From positions 1-64,000 of the forward strand of contig DATCMH010000008.1 in assembly GCA_036563505.1 (NCBI GenBank): 64,000 bases of DNA, written 5' to 3'. The notes beneath the pieces were generated by a model. It had not been told where the DNA came from and did not search any database. It saw only the letters and a program-made list of their open reading frames with translations. Both the position numbers and the translations under genes were made by a program. Positions within the stretch are counted from its first letter, which is position 1. Every line of letters begins with the position of its first letter. The stretch is from DATCMH01 sp036563505. Its GTDB lineage: Bacteria > Pseudomonadota > Alphaproteobacteria > Rhizobiales > Beijerinckiaceae. Below are positions 54,565 to 63,753 of this stretch, one piece after another.

Positions 54565-55368
54565 TCAGCGGCGGGGCGTCTGCTTGGGGACGCCGTAGCG
54601 CACCACCGTCAGGCCGGACTCGCTCCTTTCCTCGCGGATCGGCTCCTGCGAGGGCGTGGAATGTGCATCGGCGAGGCTGCGCAGCGCCAGCGTGAGCTGG
54701 CCCGTGCGCTGGGCGAGGGACACGAGTTCCGTCTGGGCGGGGGTGAGTTCGAGCGTCGCCGTCTCGCCGGTGACCACCTTCTCGCCGTTGCGCTCCTGGA
54801 CGTTCTGGCCGATGGCGAGCACCCGCACGTTGGCGAGGATCGTCTCGGAGACGTGGACGTCGCCGCCGCCGGCGCGGGACGATTCCTCGTCGCGGTAGAT
54901 GCGCAGGATGTCGACGCGGTCGTTGGGCAGGATGAAGCCGCCGGCCGAGGTGGCGCCGCGGGTGTCGATGGAGATCGCCATGGCCCGGGAGCCCGAGGGC
55001 AGGATCGCCGACATGAAGCCGGACCCGTCGGCCTTGATCAGCTTCTCCTTGCGGATGGGCTCGCCGGCGAGGAACGAGGAGCGCACGATGGAGCCCGTGG
55101 TGTCCTCAAGCGCGCTCGGCACCTCGGAGCGCTTGATGAACCCAACCGGCACGGAATCGGCCGGCCAGCCGAGCCACCGCAGGTCAGGCGCCTTGAGGGT
55201 TTGCCCCATGGGCAGGTCGGCCGCGGCGACGAGCACGTCCACCGTGTTGGCGGGGGCACTCGCCTGCACCACGACGGTGGGCGGCGGCGGGCTGCCGCTC
55301 ATGAGATAAGCCGCCCCGAGGGCGGCGGTGCCGGCGATGCCGAGGACAGCGATGCGGGCGGGTTTCAT
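54565..55368 (-). CDS. cpaB: Pilus assembly protein CpaB (RcpC)
   Basis: Periplasmic protein of 267 residues anchored by an N-terminal hydrophobic segment (about 5-25). A SAF domain follows (VDVLVAAADLPMGQTLKAPDLRW) and an RcpC-like domain with AISIDTRGATSAGGFILPNDRVDI. Modulates the secretin and pilin glycosylation in other Tad systems. Between cpaA and cpaC. Confidence 0.95.
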   Translation of the reverse strand: MKPARIAVLGIAGTAALGAAYLMSGSPPPPTVVVQASAPANTVDVLVAAADLPMGQTLKAPDLRWLGWPADSVPVGFIKRSEVPSALEDTTGSIVRSSFLAGEPIRKEKLIKADGSGFMSAILPSGSRAMAISIDTRGATSAGGFILPNDRVDILRIYRDEESSRAGGGDVHVSETILANVRVLAIGQNVQERNGEKVVTGETATLELTPAQTELVSLAQRTGQLTLALRSLADAHSTPSQEPIREERSESGLTVVRYGVPKQTPRR

Positions 55369-55466
55369 GCGACTGGTTTCCGGGACGACGCAACTCGTCG
55401 TCCGCCCAATACCAGCAGCGATTCGTCAACTTATGGTTAAGAGGAGGTATATCGGGCGGCTGCGGC

Positions 55467-55970
55467 TCACCCCGCGAGAAGAGCCCAGGCCTGCGACTGC
55501 GGGAAAACGAGGAGCGCGGCGCCGGCGAGCGCGATGCCGTAGGGCACGCCTGATTTCTGGTCGTGGAGGCGGGCGAGCCACGCCCAGCCGACCGCGAAGC
55601 TCGGCAGCGGCAGGCCCCGGAGGGCCAGGATGGCCAGGGTCAGGGCGCCGCCGCCGATCGCCGAGATGGAGAGATACTCGATGAGGGAGCCGAAGCCGAG
55701 CCAGAGCGCGGTGGCAGCCGCGAGCTTGGCGTCCCCGCCGCCGATCCAGCCGAACGAGAAGAGGGCAAAGGCCACGACGAGAACGACCGCTCCGGCGGCA
55801 AGGTGAGCGCCGAACGTGGCAAGGCTCATCCCGCTCAGGCCCGCGAAGGCGAGGAACGCGGCGATGAGCGCGAGCGTGATCCGGTTCGGGATCGTCATGG
55901 TCAAGAGATCGCTCGCCGCCGCATAGGCCATGAGCCCGGGGAAGACGACGAAAGCGACGGCGTTCAGCAT
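55467..55970 (-). CDS. cpaA: Prepilin peptidase CpaA (TadV)
   Basis: A24A-type aspartic prepilin peptidase of 167 residues with about six membrane segments. The two catalytic aspartates lie in AASDLLTMTIPNR and GGGDAKLAAA. It removes the leader of Flp pilin. The ATG at 55970 has GGAG in its leader. Two terminators lie between it and the pilin gene. Confidence 0.94.
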   Translation of the reverse strand: MLNAVAFVVFPGLMAYAAASDLLTMTIPNRITLALIAAFLAFAGLSGMSLATFGAHLAAGAVVLVVAFALFSFGWIGGGDAKLAAATALWLGFGSLIEYLSISAIGGGALTLAILALRGLPLPSFAVGWAWLARLHDQKSGVPYGIALAGAALLVFPQSQAWALLAG

Positions 55971-56104
55971 AGGAGTGCTCCAGCATAGGCTCGACAGCAC
56001 GGCCCACTGGCGTGGAACCCGCTTCGATCCTGGCCCCGGCGCCTTTTCGGATCGCGTGAGCCGATGCCCATCCCGATCGAAAACGTCCTCGGGTCTAGTA
56101 TGCC

Positions 56105-56140
56105 AAAAAGGGCTTGCCGAGACGTTGCTTCGGCAAGCCC
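56105..56140 (-). terminator. Second intrinsic terminator after flp
   Basis: Stem GGGCTTGCCGA (56110-56120) with TCGGCAAGCCC (56130-56140) is an 11-bp perfect hairpin. On the minus strand it is followed by TTTTT (complement of 56105-56109). Confidence 0.9.
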
Positions 56141-56142
56141 GC

Positions 56143-56174
56143 AAAGAACAAGCCCCGGCCTCAGGGCCGGGGCT
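56143..56174 (-). terminator. First intrinsic terminator after flp
   Basis: AGCCCCGGCC and GGCCGGGGCT (56151-56160 with 56165-56174) form a perfect 10-bp stem, followed on the minus strand by TTGTTCTTT. It starts 10 bases after the pilin stop codon. Confidence 0.9.
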
Positions 56175-56183
56175 TTCGGTCGA

Positions 56184-56348
56184 TTACGTGCCGAGGCCGG
56201 TCGAGATCGCCGTGAACTTCGTGTTCAGCCTGCCGCCGATCGTCGTCAGAACGGAAATGATCACGACGGCGATGAGGGCGGCGATGAGGCCGTACTCGAT
56301 GGCGGTGGCGCCGGACTCGTCCTTGATGAAACGCTTGAAGGTCGTCAT
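56184..56348 (-). CDS. Flp/Fap pilin component
   Basis: Prepilin of 54 residues. A leader of about 16 residues precedes the Flp motif G-ATAIEYGLIAALIAVVII, with the conserved glutamate five residues after the cut-site glycine and a long hydrophobic helix. AGGAG lies ahead of the ATG at 56348. Two terminators follow, separating this highly expressed subunit gene from cpaA downstream. Confidence 0.95.
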   Translation of the reverse strand: MTTFKRFIKDESGATAIEYGLIAALIAVVIISVLTTIGGRLNTKFTAISTGLGT

Positions 56349-56792
56349 GGGGGTGCTCCTAAACCACGGTTGCTTCACTGTCGTCCGTCGGCCCTTGTTG
56401 CGTTTGGGGTCGATCAGAACCGAGGTCAACGTTAGGTGGCACCTCTTTCGACAGTGTTAAAATCGGCAGCCTGATCGATCTTGGCGCGGCCAATACTGAG
56501 GATGGTTAACCTGTTGTTGCGCAGTGATCTTATGTAGATCATTATCCCACCACGTTCTTGTTGCGTTGTCGCATGTCTTGGCGTGGTGGATATTTTGTTA
56601 AATCATGCAACCGCCCGATGCTGTCGATCCAGAGGGTGGGAGAGAGTCCGATCGGACACTGAAGTTCCGCCCCGGCCGGAACGCAGATGCGGTCCAGAAC
56701 TGGGATCGCGGCGTTGGATTAGCGCTTCGTTCACCATTTCCATCGCACAAGGGAGGCTCGAACAAGCAACGACGGCCTCGGAGATCGATCAG
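56349..56792. promoter_or_regulatory. Divergent pilus control region with TTGTTGCG repeats
   Basis: 444 bases, AT-rich in its middle, between flp and the forward pilus genes. TTGTTGCG occurs three times in direct orientation (56395-56402, 56514-56521, 56558-56565). There is also an inverted repeat CCACCACG/CGTGGTGG (56547-56554 with 56582-56589) and palindrome GGTTAACC (56504-56511). No TTAA-N7-TTAA CtrA box was found. No coding region is supported. Confidence 0.5.
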
Positions 56793-57506
56793 ATGACCGT
56801 GGAATGGACGATGCGGGGAGGAGCGCTCGCCCTCGCCCTCTTCTTCGCGGCTCACGCGACGGCCTCGGCGCAGAGCAGCGTGCGAACCATTCCGCTGCCT
56901 GGCAGCCCGGCCGAGCCCGTGGCGACGTCTCTGCCCCAGGTCCCGCCGCCCGGTGCCTCTGCCCCGCAGGAGGCTTCCTCTTCCGAGGGCGGGACGGCCC
57001 AGGCTCCTGTGCCCTCGCCGCTGCCGGCTCCCACCCCCGTCGCCGTGCAAGTTCCGGCCGCTGCGCCCCAGCCGACCCCCGGCCCGCGCGGCCGGACGGC
57101 GTCCCGTCCCGCAACCTCGTCGGCGCGCGACACGGTGACGGTGATGATCGATCACGCCAAGGTCATCCGCTTGCCCGAACGCGCCCAAACGGTCATCGTC
57201 GGCAACCCCATCGTCGCGGACATCACGGTGCAGAAAAACGGGGTACTCGTGGTGACGGGCAAGAGCTACGGCGTGACGAACCTCATCGCGCTGGACGCGG
57301 CAGGCGCCATGCTGGCCGAGTCCCTGATCAGCGTGCAGGCACCGCCGACCGAGTCCCTCGTCACCGTCCAGCGCGGCTTCGAGCGCGAGTCGTATTCTTG
57401 CACGCCCAACTGCCAGCCCTCGCTTCTCCTCGGCGACTCGGCGAAGTTCTTCGGCGAGGTTGGCGGCCAAGCCGGGCAGCGCAACTCCCTCGCCACCCAG
57501 CGCTGA
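56793..57506 (+). CDS. Pilus assembly protein with CpaC-type N-terminal domain
   Basis: Secreted protein of 237 residues. A signal peptide ends near ASAQ (residue 30), a Pro/Ala-rich linker covers about 40-108, and a domain of the secretin N-terminal type (PF13629 style) follows: DHAKVIRLPERAQTVIVGNP and LVVTGKSYGVTNLIALD, matching residues of CpaC. The rest of the secretin is absent. It may assist or cap the secretin. It begins the forward arm of the pilus locus. An in-frame ATG at 56811 is possible. Confidence 0.85.
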   Translation: MTVEWTMRGGALALALFFAAHATASAQSSVRTIPLPGSPAEPVATSLPQVPPPGASAPQEASSSEGGTAQAPVPSPLPAPTPVAVQVPAAAPQPTPGPRGRTASRPATSSARDTVTVMIDHAKVIRLPERAQTVIVGNPIVADITVQKNGVLVVTGKSYGVTNLIALDAAGAMLAESLISVQAPPTESLVTVQRGFERESYSCTPNCQPSLLLGDSAKFFGEVGGQAGQRNSLATQR

Positions 57507-57602
57507 GCGCGAAGGCGGGTCGGTCGCAGGTTGCCCTAACCCTCTCGCAAGGTTTGCCGATTACATCCTGTGCGAAGACATCGTCGCCAGGAGTGTTCCG
57601 CC

Positions 57603-58190
57603 GTGCCGGATCAACGCCCCGCCCCCGATCGGCCCGTCCCGCGCCTGCCGCGCCTCGTGGGCCGATTCCGACGCGACAAGCGCGGAGCGACCGCCGTCGA
57701 GTTCTCCCTCATCGGCCTGCCGTTCTTCGGCTTGCTCTTCGCCATCATGGAGACGGCGCTCGTCTTCTGGTCCGGCCAGGTGCTCGAGGTCGCCGTCGCC
57801 GACGCCTCACGCGCGCTCTACACCGGCACCTTCCAGAACGACGCGAACAACGCCTCGAATGCTGCCACCAAATTCAAGGAAAACATCTGCACCAAGGCGG
57901 GGGCGCTCATCCCCAACTGCACCACCACCGGGCTCTACGTCGATGTGCGCGTGCTACCGAAATTCGGCGCCAGCAGCAGCATACCGCCCGTGCTCGTGAA
58001 CAAGGAAATCAACACGGCCGCGTTCGGCTACACGAAGCCGGAGGCGAGGCAGGTCGTGCTCGTGCGGGCCGCGGCCGTGCTCCCGGTCTACGCCTCGCAG
58101 CTCACGCCCGGTCTCGCGAACCTGAGCAGCGGCCGGCGCCTCGTCCTCGCGACCTCCGCCTTCATGACCGAACCCTTCGCCACGAACTGA
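57603..58190 (+). CDS. TadE-family minor pilin-like protein
   Basis: Pseudopilin-like protein of 195 residues. A short basic N-terminus (RFRRDKRGATAVEFSLIGLPFFGLLFAI) with the Flp-like glycine and glutamate leads into one hydrophobic helix, then a periplasmic part with two cysteines. TadE proteins are processed by TadV and needed for pili. The GTG at 57603 follows AGGAG. The stop overlaps the next start. Confidence 0.88.
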   Translation: MPDQRPAPDRPVPRLPRLVGRFRRDKRGATAVEFSLIGLPFFGLLFAIMETALVFWSGQVLEVAVADASRALYTGTFQNDANNASNAATKFKENICTKAGALIPNCTTTGLYVDVRVLPKFGASSSIPPVLVNKEINTAAFGYTKPEARQVVLVRAAAVLPVYASQLTPGLANLSSGRRLVLATSAFMTEPFATN

Positions 58191-58864
58191 TGACCCGACG
58201 AGAGCCCGCCATGACGATGCCTCGCTCGCTGCCCCTCGCCCGGCTCCGCTTTGCGGCGCCGTCGAGCCGCCGGATCGCGCGGCGGCTGCGCCGTTTCACC
58301 CGAGCCGCCGACGGCCTCGCCGCGGTCGAGTTCGCCCTGATCCTGCCGGTGATGATCGCCCTCTACTTCGGCATGGCCGAGGTCACGGTGGGCATCATCC
58401 AGGACCGCAAGCTCGACCTCGTCGCCCGCGCCGTCGCCGATCTTCCGGGGCGCGCCGGCACCATGGACGACGCGACCATGAAGACGATCTTCGCGGCGGC
58501 CGCCAACATCATGGCACCCTACGACACCAGCAAGGTGAAGATCACCGTCACCAGCGTGGTCGTGAAGAAGAACTCGGGCGGGGCGCTCGAGGCCAAGGGG
58601 TGCTGGAGCAAGACGCATACCCTGGGCAACTTCGACACCGTCAGCGACGGAGCGCGCAAGGACCAGACGATCACGCCGATCGCCGAGGGTTTCCAGACCG
58701 AAGGGGTGTCCTACATCTGGGCCGAGGTGGAGAAGCCCTACAGTCCGACCATCGGCTACAAGATCACCGGCGAGATCAAGCTGACCTCGAGCACGCCCTG
58801 GCCGGTGCGCAACGTGACCCAGGTGTCCTACGACACGGGCTCGAGCACGCCCAAGACCTGCTGA
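58190..58864 (+). CDS. TadE/TadF-like pilus assembly protein
   Basis: Protein of 224 residues with the same plan: RRFTRAADGLAAVEFALILPVMIALYFGMAEV as leader and hydrophobic helix, then a periplasmic domain with one cysteine pair (C near 143 and at the C-terminus). It begins with an ATG that shares its A with the TadE stop. Third gene of the forward pilus arm; TadG (von Willebrand type) is not present. Confidence 0.85.
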   Translation: MTRREPAMTMPRSLPLARLRFAAPSSRRIARRLRRFTRAADGLAAVEFALILPVMIALYFGMAEVTVGIIQDRKLDLVARAVADLPGRAGTMDDATMKTIFAAAANIMAPYDTSKVKITVTSVVVKKNSGGALEAKGCWSKTHTLGNFDTVSDGARKDQTITPIAEGFQTEGVSYIWAEVEKPYSPTIGYKITGEIKLTSSTPWPVRNVTQVSYDTGSSTPKTC

Positions 58865-58873
58865 AGCGCATCC

Positions 58874-60373
58874 TCAGATCGTCTGGTTGTAGGCTCCGAC
58901 CTCCGGGTTTTCGCGCAGGATCCCGTCGACGGCCGCGAACATCTCGCGCATGCGCGCCTCCGAGACGGGGCTCTCCACCACCACGACGAGCTCCGGCTTA
59001 TTGGAAGAGGCGCGCACCAGGCCCCAAGTGCCGTCCTCGGTCGTCACGCGCACGCCGTTGACGGTGACGAGGTCGCGGATCGGCACGCCGCCCACCGGTT
59101 CGCCTTTTTCCTGCATCGCCTGGAAGCGGGCGACCACCTTGTCGACGATGCCGTACTTCACCTCGTCGGCGCATTTCGGCGCCATGGTGGGCGAGCCCCA
59201 GGTCTTGGGCAGGGCGCGGTAGAGGTCGGCCATGCTCTTGTCCGGGTTGCGGTCGAGCATCTCGCAGACCGCGATCGCCGTGAGGATGCCGTCGTCGTAG
59301 CCCCGGCCCACGGGGGCATTGAAGAAGAAGTGGCCCGACTTCTCGAAGCCCGCCAGCGCGGAAAGTTCCGTGACGCGGCGCTTAATGTAGGAATGGCCCG
59401 TTTTCCAGTAATCCGTCTTGACGCCGCTGGCGAGCAGCTCCGGATCCGTGGCGAACAGCCCGGTCGACTTCACGTCGACGACGAAGGTGGCGCCGGGATG
59501 GAGCTTGGAGAGGTCGCGCGCCAGCATGACGCCGATCTTGTCGGCGAAGATCTCCTCGCCCTCGTCGTCCACTACGCCGCAGCGGTCGCCGTCGCCGTCG
59601 AATCCGAGGCCTACATCCGCTCCCGTCTCGCGGACCTTGTCCGCGATGGCGTGGAGCATCTTCATGTCTTCCGGGTTCGGGTTGTAGCGCGGGAAGGAGT
59701 GGTCGAGCTCGGCATCCAGCGGAATCACCTCGCAGCCGATGGCCTCGAGCACCTGCGGCGCGAAGGCGCCCGCCGTGCCGTTGCCGCAGGCCGCCACGAC
59801 TTTGAGCTTGCGCTTGATCTTCGGCCGGTTCGCGAGGTCGGCGAGGTAGACCTCGCGGAACCCCTCGACGAACTCGTAGGAGCCGCCGGGCTTCAGGATG
59901 AAGGCGGCGTTCAGGACGATGTCGCGCAAGCGGCCCATCTCCTCCGGGCCGAAGGTGAGGGGGCGGTTGGCGCCCATCTTCACCCCGGTCCAGCCGTTGT
60001 CGTTATGGGAGGCCGTCACCATCGCGACACAGGGGCAGTCGAGGGCGAACTGGCCGAAATAGGCCATCGGCGACAGGGCGAGGCCGACGTCCTTGACTTC
60101 CATCCCCGCCGCCATGAGGCCGGAGATGAGGGCATACTTGATGGACGACGAGTAGCCCCGGAAATCGTGTCCGGTCACGATCTTGGGCTGAACGCCCACC
60201 TCCTGGATGAGGGTGCCGAGGCCCATGCCCAGCGCCTGCACGCCCATCAGGTTGATCTCCTTCTCGAACAGCCAGCGCGCGTCGTACTCGCGAAAGCCGG
60301 TGGGCTTCACGAGAGGGCTCGACTCGTAGGCGTAGGTGTTCGGCTGCAGGGAGGCCTGGGGCTTCGGATACAT
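58874..60373 (-). CDS. Phosphomannomutase/phosphoglucomutase
   Basis: Alpha-D-phosphohexomutase of 499 residues. The phosphoserine loop TASHN has S122. The metal loop is DGDGDR with D259, D261 and D263, the sugar loop is EKSGHFFF, and the phosphate loop is RASSNKPE. Interconverts hexose-6- and 1-phosphates for polysaccharide synthesis. It could supply the acetylated polysaccharide suggested by the MBOAT pair, but this is only inference. Stop is 10 bases from the convergent pilus gene. Confidence 0.95.
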   Translation of the reverse strand: MYPKPQASLQPNTYAYESSPLVKPTGFREYDARWLFEKEINLMGVQALGMGLGTLIQEVGVQPKIVTGHDFRGYSSSIKYALISGLMAAGMEVKDVGLALSPMAYFGQFALDCPCVAMVTASHNDNGWTGVKMGANRPLTFGPEEMGRLRDIVLNAAFILKPGGSYEFVEGFREVYLADLANRPKIKRKLKVVAACGNGTAGAFAPQVLEAIGCEVIPLDAELDHSFPRYNPNPEDMKMLHAIADKVRETGADVGLGFDGDGDRCGVVDDEGEEIFADKIGVMLARDLSKLHPGATFVVDVKSTGLFATDPELLASGVKTDYWKTGHSYIKRRVTELSALAGFEKSGHFFFNAPVGRGYDDGILTAIAVCEMLDRNPDKSMADLYRALPKTWGSPTMAPKCADEVKYGIVDKVVARFQAMQEKGEPVGGVPIRDLVTVNGVRVTTEDGTWGLVRASSNKPELVVVVESPVSEARMREMFAAVDGILRENPEVGAYNQTI

Positions 60374-60447
60374 GAAGGGGCGCCGCGTGCGAGGGAGATG
60401 GCGCGCGAGATAGCCCGTTCCGCGAGGGAAGCCAACCGGTCGGGGCG

Positions 60448-60942
60448 TCAGCCCCGAAGCGTCAGGCGGCCGCCGGTGATCTCGAAGCCGCCGATGCGCT
60501 TCAGGAACGACATGCCGAGCAGGCTCGTCGCCAGCGCGCCTTTGGGCAGCACCACGGCCTCGACGTTGCGCACGACGATCTCGCCGATGCGCACCTCGGC
60601 GAGCCGGATGGGCGCCGCGGAGACGATCCCGTTGGCGGTGCTGATGCGGGCGGTGAATTGGTGCGGCTTGACCGCGACGCCGGCGAGCTGCGCGTCCTCA
60701 TGGCTCAGGGCCACGATGCTGGCGCCGGTATCAACCATCATGCGCACGCGCTTGCCGTCGACGGCGGGATGCACCGTGTAGTGGCCGCGCAGGTCCGCCG
60801 AGAGGGTGACGACGCGCCCCTCGCTGCCGGCGACGGCGCTGGGCTGCGCACCCGAGCGGGCCGCAAGCCGCTCCGCGGCGCCCCCGCCCCACAGGGCAGC
60901 GAGCCCCGCCACGCCGAGCGCCCAGAGAACCGCCCGCGCCAT
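60448..60942 (-). CDS. Retropepsin-like membrane aspartic protease (TIGR02281 type)
   Basis: Single-pass protein of 164 residues. A membrane segment lies at about 3-19, and the single catalytic motif DTGAS is at D71. As in retroviral proteases, one motif per chain implies a dimer. A C-terminal LLGMSFLKRI is typical of the family. GGGAGG precedes the ATG. Substrates are unknown. Confidence 0.9.
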   Translation of the reverse strand: MARAVLWALGVAGLAALWGGGAAERLAARSGAQPSAVAGSEGRVVTLSADLRGHYTVHPAVDGKRVRMMVDTGASIVALSHEDAQLAGVAVKPHQFTARISTANGIVSAAPIRLAEVRIGEIVVRNVEAVVLPKGALATSLLGMSFLKRIGGFEITGGRLTLRG

Positions 60943-61054
60943 CTCGAACCTCCCTCGCAATTAGGGCTGAGAATGGCTCGATCCGCCTTCCGAAAGGTTG
61001 TCGCGGCTCTCGGGCCGGCTCCGACCCGCGGCGCTGGTTAACACTTCACCGCCG

Positions 61055-61957
61055 TCAGGGCCCCGCGAGGATGCGGGTGATCCCGGCGACGAGGGCGGCC
61101 TCAGGGTCGAGCACCGTCGCGTCAACGCCGTGGCGCGCGAGAGCCTCGACGTAGAGCCCCGCCCGCGGCGCACCCGCGACGATCGTCACGGTGCCGACGG
61201 GGCCGAACTGGGCGAGGGCTCCACCGACCTCGTCGCCGGTGAGAAGCCCCGAGAGGTAGGGGCCGAGGCGCGCCGGGCTCAAGCGGCCGGACACCGTCGC
61301 CGCCCGGGCGCCGAAGAGGAGATGCGTGAGGCCGACGCCGCGGCCGCCGGACTGACCCCCGTTCCGCTCGGCCGCGGCGAGCCCTTCCGCGAAGCCGGCC
61401 TCGTCCGCGGGCTCCGTGGCCGGTCGGCCGATCATGGAGTGGTTGCGCAGGAGCGCATAGAGCTCGCCGGTCATGTAGCTGGCGAAGCGCTCGATCCGGC
61501 CACCGCGCATCAGCACCCATTTCGAATGCGTGCCCGGCAGGCACACGAGCCCGTCCGTGACGCCGGCGCCGAGCACCAGGGTCTCCTCGCCGCGCATCAC
61601 GTCGGCGGCGCCGGGTGCCGGCTCGGCGAGGAGGCCCGGCACGATGCGGGCCTCCCGGCCTCCGCCGAGGTCGACGGGGATCGTCGCCGCTGCGATCTCC
61701 GCCGGTCCGGCCGGGCAGCGCGCGTAGGGCGCCTCGCGCCAGCCCTCGCGGCTGCCCACCATGCCGACGAGGATCACCGGCGCGTCCGGCTCCGCCTCGA
61801 GCCAGGCCCCGGCCTGGCGGCGGAAAACGCCCGCGTGCTCGCCGGCTTTCAGGGCCGAGACGCCCTCCTCGGAGGACAGACGGTCGCGGATGGCGCCGTT
61901 CTCGACGCGGTAGGCGCGAAAGCGGGTGGTGCCCCAGTCGGCGAGGATGAAGCGCAT
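61055..61957 (-). CDS. dgoK: 2-dehydro-3-deoxygalactonokinase
   Basis: Sugar kinase of 300 residues. The ATPase motif LADWGTTRFRAYRV starts the protein, followed by GMVGSREGWREAPYA, LPGTHSKWVLM and ALLRNHSMIG, which are DgoK marks. It phosphorylates KDGal in the DeLey-Doudoroff galactose path. No partner aldolase or dehydratase is present nearby, so its pathway is incomplete in this window. Confidence 0.9.
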   Translation of the reverse strand: MRFILADWGTTRFRAYRVENGAIRDRLSSEEGVSALKAGEHAGVFRRQAGAWLEAEPDAPVILVGMVGSREGWREAPYARCPAGPAEIAAATIPVDLGGGREARIVPGLLAEPAPGAADVMRGEETLVLGAGVTDGLVCLPGTHSKWVLMRGGRIERFASYMTGELYALLRNHSMIGRPATEPADEAGFAEGLAAAERNGGQSGGRGVGLTHLLFGARAATVSGRLSPARLGPYLSGLLTGDEVGGALAQFGPVGTVTIVAGAPRAGLYVEALARHGVDATVLDPEAALVAGITRILAGP

Positions 61958-62019
61958 GGCGGATGCTGGCTGCTGAGTGCTGACTGCTTGGAGCGACGAG
62001 ACGCCAACCACTGCCGCGG

Positions 62020-62649
62020 TCAGCGCGTTCCGTACATCCGGTCCCCGGCGTCGCCGAGGCCCGGCACGATGTAGCCGTGCTCGTTGAGGTGGCTGTCGAC
62101 GGCCGCGGTCCAGATCGGCACTTCGGGATGGGCGCCGGTGAGCTTGGCGATGCCCTCGGGCGCCGCGAGCAGGCAGACGAAGCGCAGGTCCTTGGCGCCC
62201 CGCTCCTTCAGTCGGTCGATGGCCGCCACCGCCGAATTGGCCGTGGCGAGCATCGGGTCGAGGACGAGCACGGTGCGGTCGGCGAGGTCGGAGGGTGCCT
62301 TGAAATAGTATTCGACCGCCTGGAGCGAATCCGGGTCGCGGTAGAGCCCGATATGGGCGACGCGGGCCGAGGGCACGAGGGTGAGCATACCGTCGAGGAA
62401 GCCGACGCCGGCGCGCAGGATCGGCGCCAGCACCAGCTTCTTGCCGGCGATCTGGGGCGCCGACATGTCGGTGAGCGGGGTCTCGATCGCGATCGACTGC
62501 AGGGGCAGGTCCCGGGTCACCTCGTAGCAGAGCAGCATCCCGATCTCGTTGAGGAGCTGCCGAAAGCCCTTGGTCGACCGGCTCTTGTCCCGCATCAGGG
62601 TGAGCTTGTGCTGGACGAGCGGGTGATCGACGACGGTGACGCCCTGCAT
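62020..62649 (-). CDS. upp: Uracil phosphoribosyltransferase
   Basis: Salvage of uracil to UMP with PRPP. The 209-residue protein has [24 protein letters not shown] and the PRPP loop [17 protein letters not shown]; the usual ATG at this loop is ATA here. [15 protein letters not shown] ends the protein. AGGAT lies ahead of the ATG. Confidence 0.96.
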   Translation of the reverse strand: MQGVTVVDHPLVQHKLTLMRDKSRSTKGFRQLLNEIGMLLCYEVTRDLPLQSIAIETPLTDMSAPQIAGKKLVLAPILRAGVGFLDGMLTLVPSARVAHIGLYRDPDSLQAVEYYFKAPSDLADRTVLVLDPMLATANSAVAAIDRLKERGAKDLRFVCLLAAPEGIAKLTGAHPEVPIWTAAVDSHLNEHGYIVPGLGDAGDRMYGTR

Positions 62650-62805
62650 GTGCGATCCTGATCTGGCCGGGGAGAGGGGACGAGAAGAGCCAGCCACTCT
62701 AAGCCGGGCCGCGGGCCGGCGGGAAGCGTGTCGGCTGCGAGAAATCCGCATCGGCCGAAGCCCCGTCGCGAAACGCCCCCAAGCATGCCATGCTGGCCGG
62801 CGCCG

Positions 62806-63753
62806 ATGCTGCGCCTTCTCGCCTTTCGTCTCCTCTCGCTCCTTTTGACCCTCGCCGCCGTCTCCGCGGTGATCTTCGTCGTGCTCGAAGTGCTGCCGGG
62901 CGATCCGGCCGCCGTGATGCTCGGCACGGCGGCGCGGGAGGATACGCTCGCCGCGCTTCGCCTCCAGCTCGGCCTCGACCGGCCGGCTCTCGAGCGCTAC
63001 CTCCTCTGGGTCGGCGGGCTCGTCCGCGGCGATCTCGGCACCTCGATCACCTATCAGCTGCCCGTCTCGACCCTCGTCGCCGAGCGGCTGTGGGTGACGA
63101 TCCCCTTGAGCCTTCTCGCGATCCTCGTCTCGACCCTGCTCGCCTTGCCCCTCGGCGTTCTCGCCGCGGCGAACCGGGGCGGCTGGGTTGATCGCGGGGT
63201 GCTCGTCTTTTCCCAGGTCGGGGTGGCGGTGCCCAATTTCTGGATCGGGCTTCTCTTCATCCTGCTCTTCTCCTCGACCCTCGGCTGGCTGCCCGCGGGC
63301 GGGTTTCCAGGCTGGGGCGCGGGCTGGGGCGCAGGCCTCAAAGCGCTCCTCCTGCCGGCTCTCGCGCTCGCTTTGCCTCAGGCCGCCGTGCTCACCCGCG
63401 TGACCCGCTCGAGCATGCTGGAAGTGGTCGGCGCCGACCACGTGCGCACCGCCCGCGCCAAGGGGGTGGGCCGGGCCGGGCTCCTGGCGCGGCACGTGGT
63501 GCCGAACGCCCTCATCCCGGTCACGACGATTCTCGGTCTCCAGCTCTCCTTCTTCGTCGGCGGGGCGGTGCTCGTCGAGAACGTGTTCAACCTGCCGGGC
63601 CTCGGCCGCCTCGCCTATCAGGCGCTCGCGCAGCGCGACCTTGTGGTGATCAAGGACGTGGTGCTCTTGCTCGCCGCCCTCGTCATCGTCGTGAACGCCC
63701 TCGTGGACCTGAGCTACCTCCTCCTCGACCCGCGCCTCAGGAGACGGGCGTGA
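62806..63753 (+). CDS. Peptide/nickel-type ABC transporter permease, DppB-like
   Basis: Permease of 315 residues with six membrane segments and the EAA loop [30 protein letters not shown]. The N-terminal text [20 protein letters not shown] and [12 protein letters not shown] are family-typical. It precedes a second permease by overlapping GTGA. The binding protein and ATPases must lie outside the window. A start at 62785 is possible. Confidence 0.93.
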   Translation: MLRLLAFRLLSLLLTLAAVSAVIFVVLEVLPGDPAAVMLGTAAREDTLAALRLQLGLDRPALERYLLWVGGLVRGDLGTSITYQLPVSTLVAERLWVTIPLSLLAILVSTLLALPLGVLAAANRGGWVDRGVLVFSQVGVAVPNFWIGLLFILLFSSTLGWLPAGGFPGWGAGWGAGLKALLLPALALALPQAAVLTRVTRSSMLEVVGADHVRTARAKGVGRAGLLARHVVPNALIPVTTILGLQLSFFVGGAVLVENVFNLPGLGRLAYQALAQRDLVVIKDVVLLLAALVIVVNALVDLSYLLLDPRLRRRA

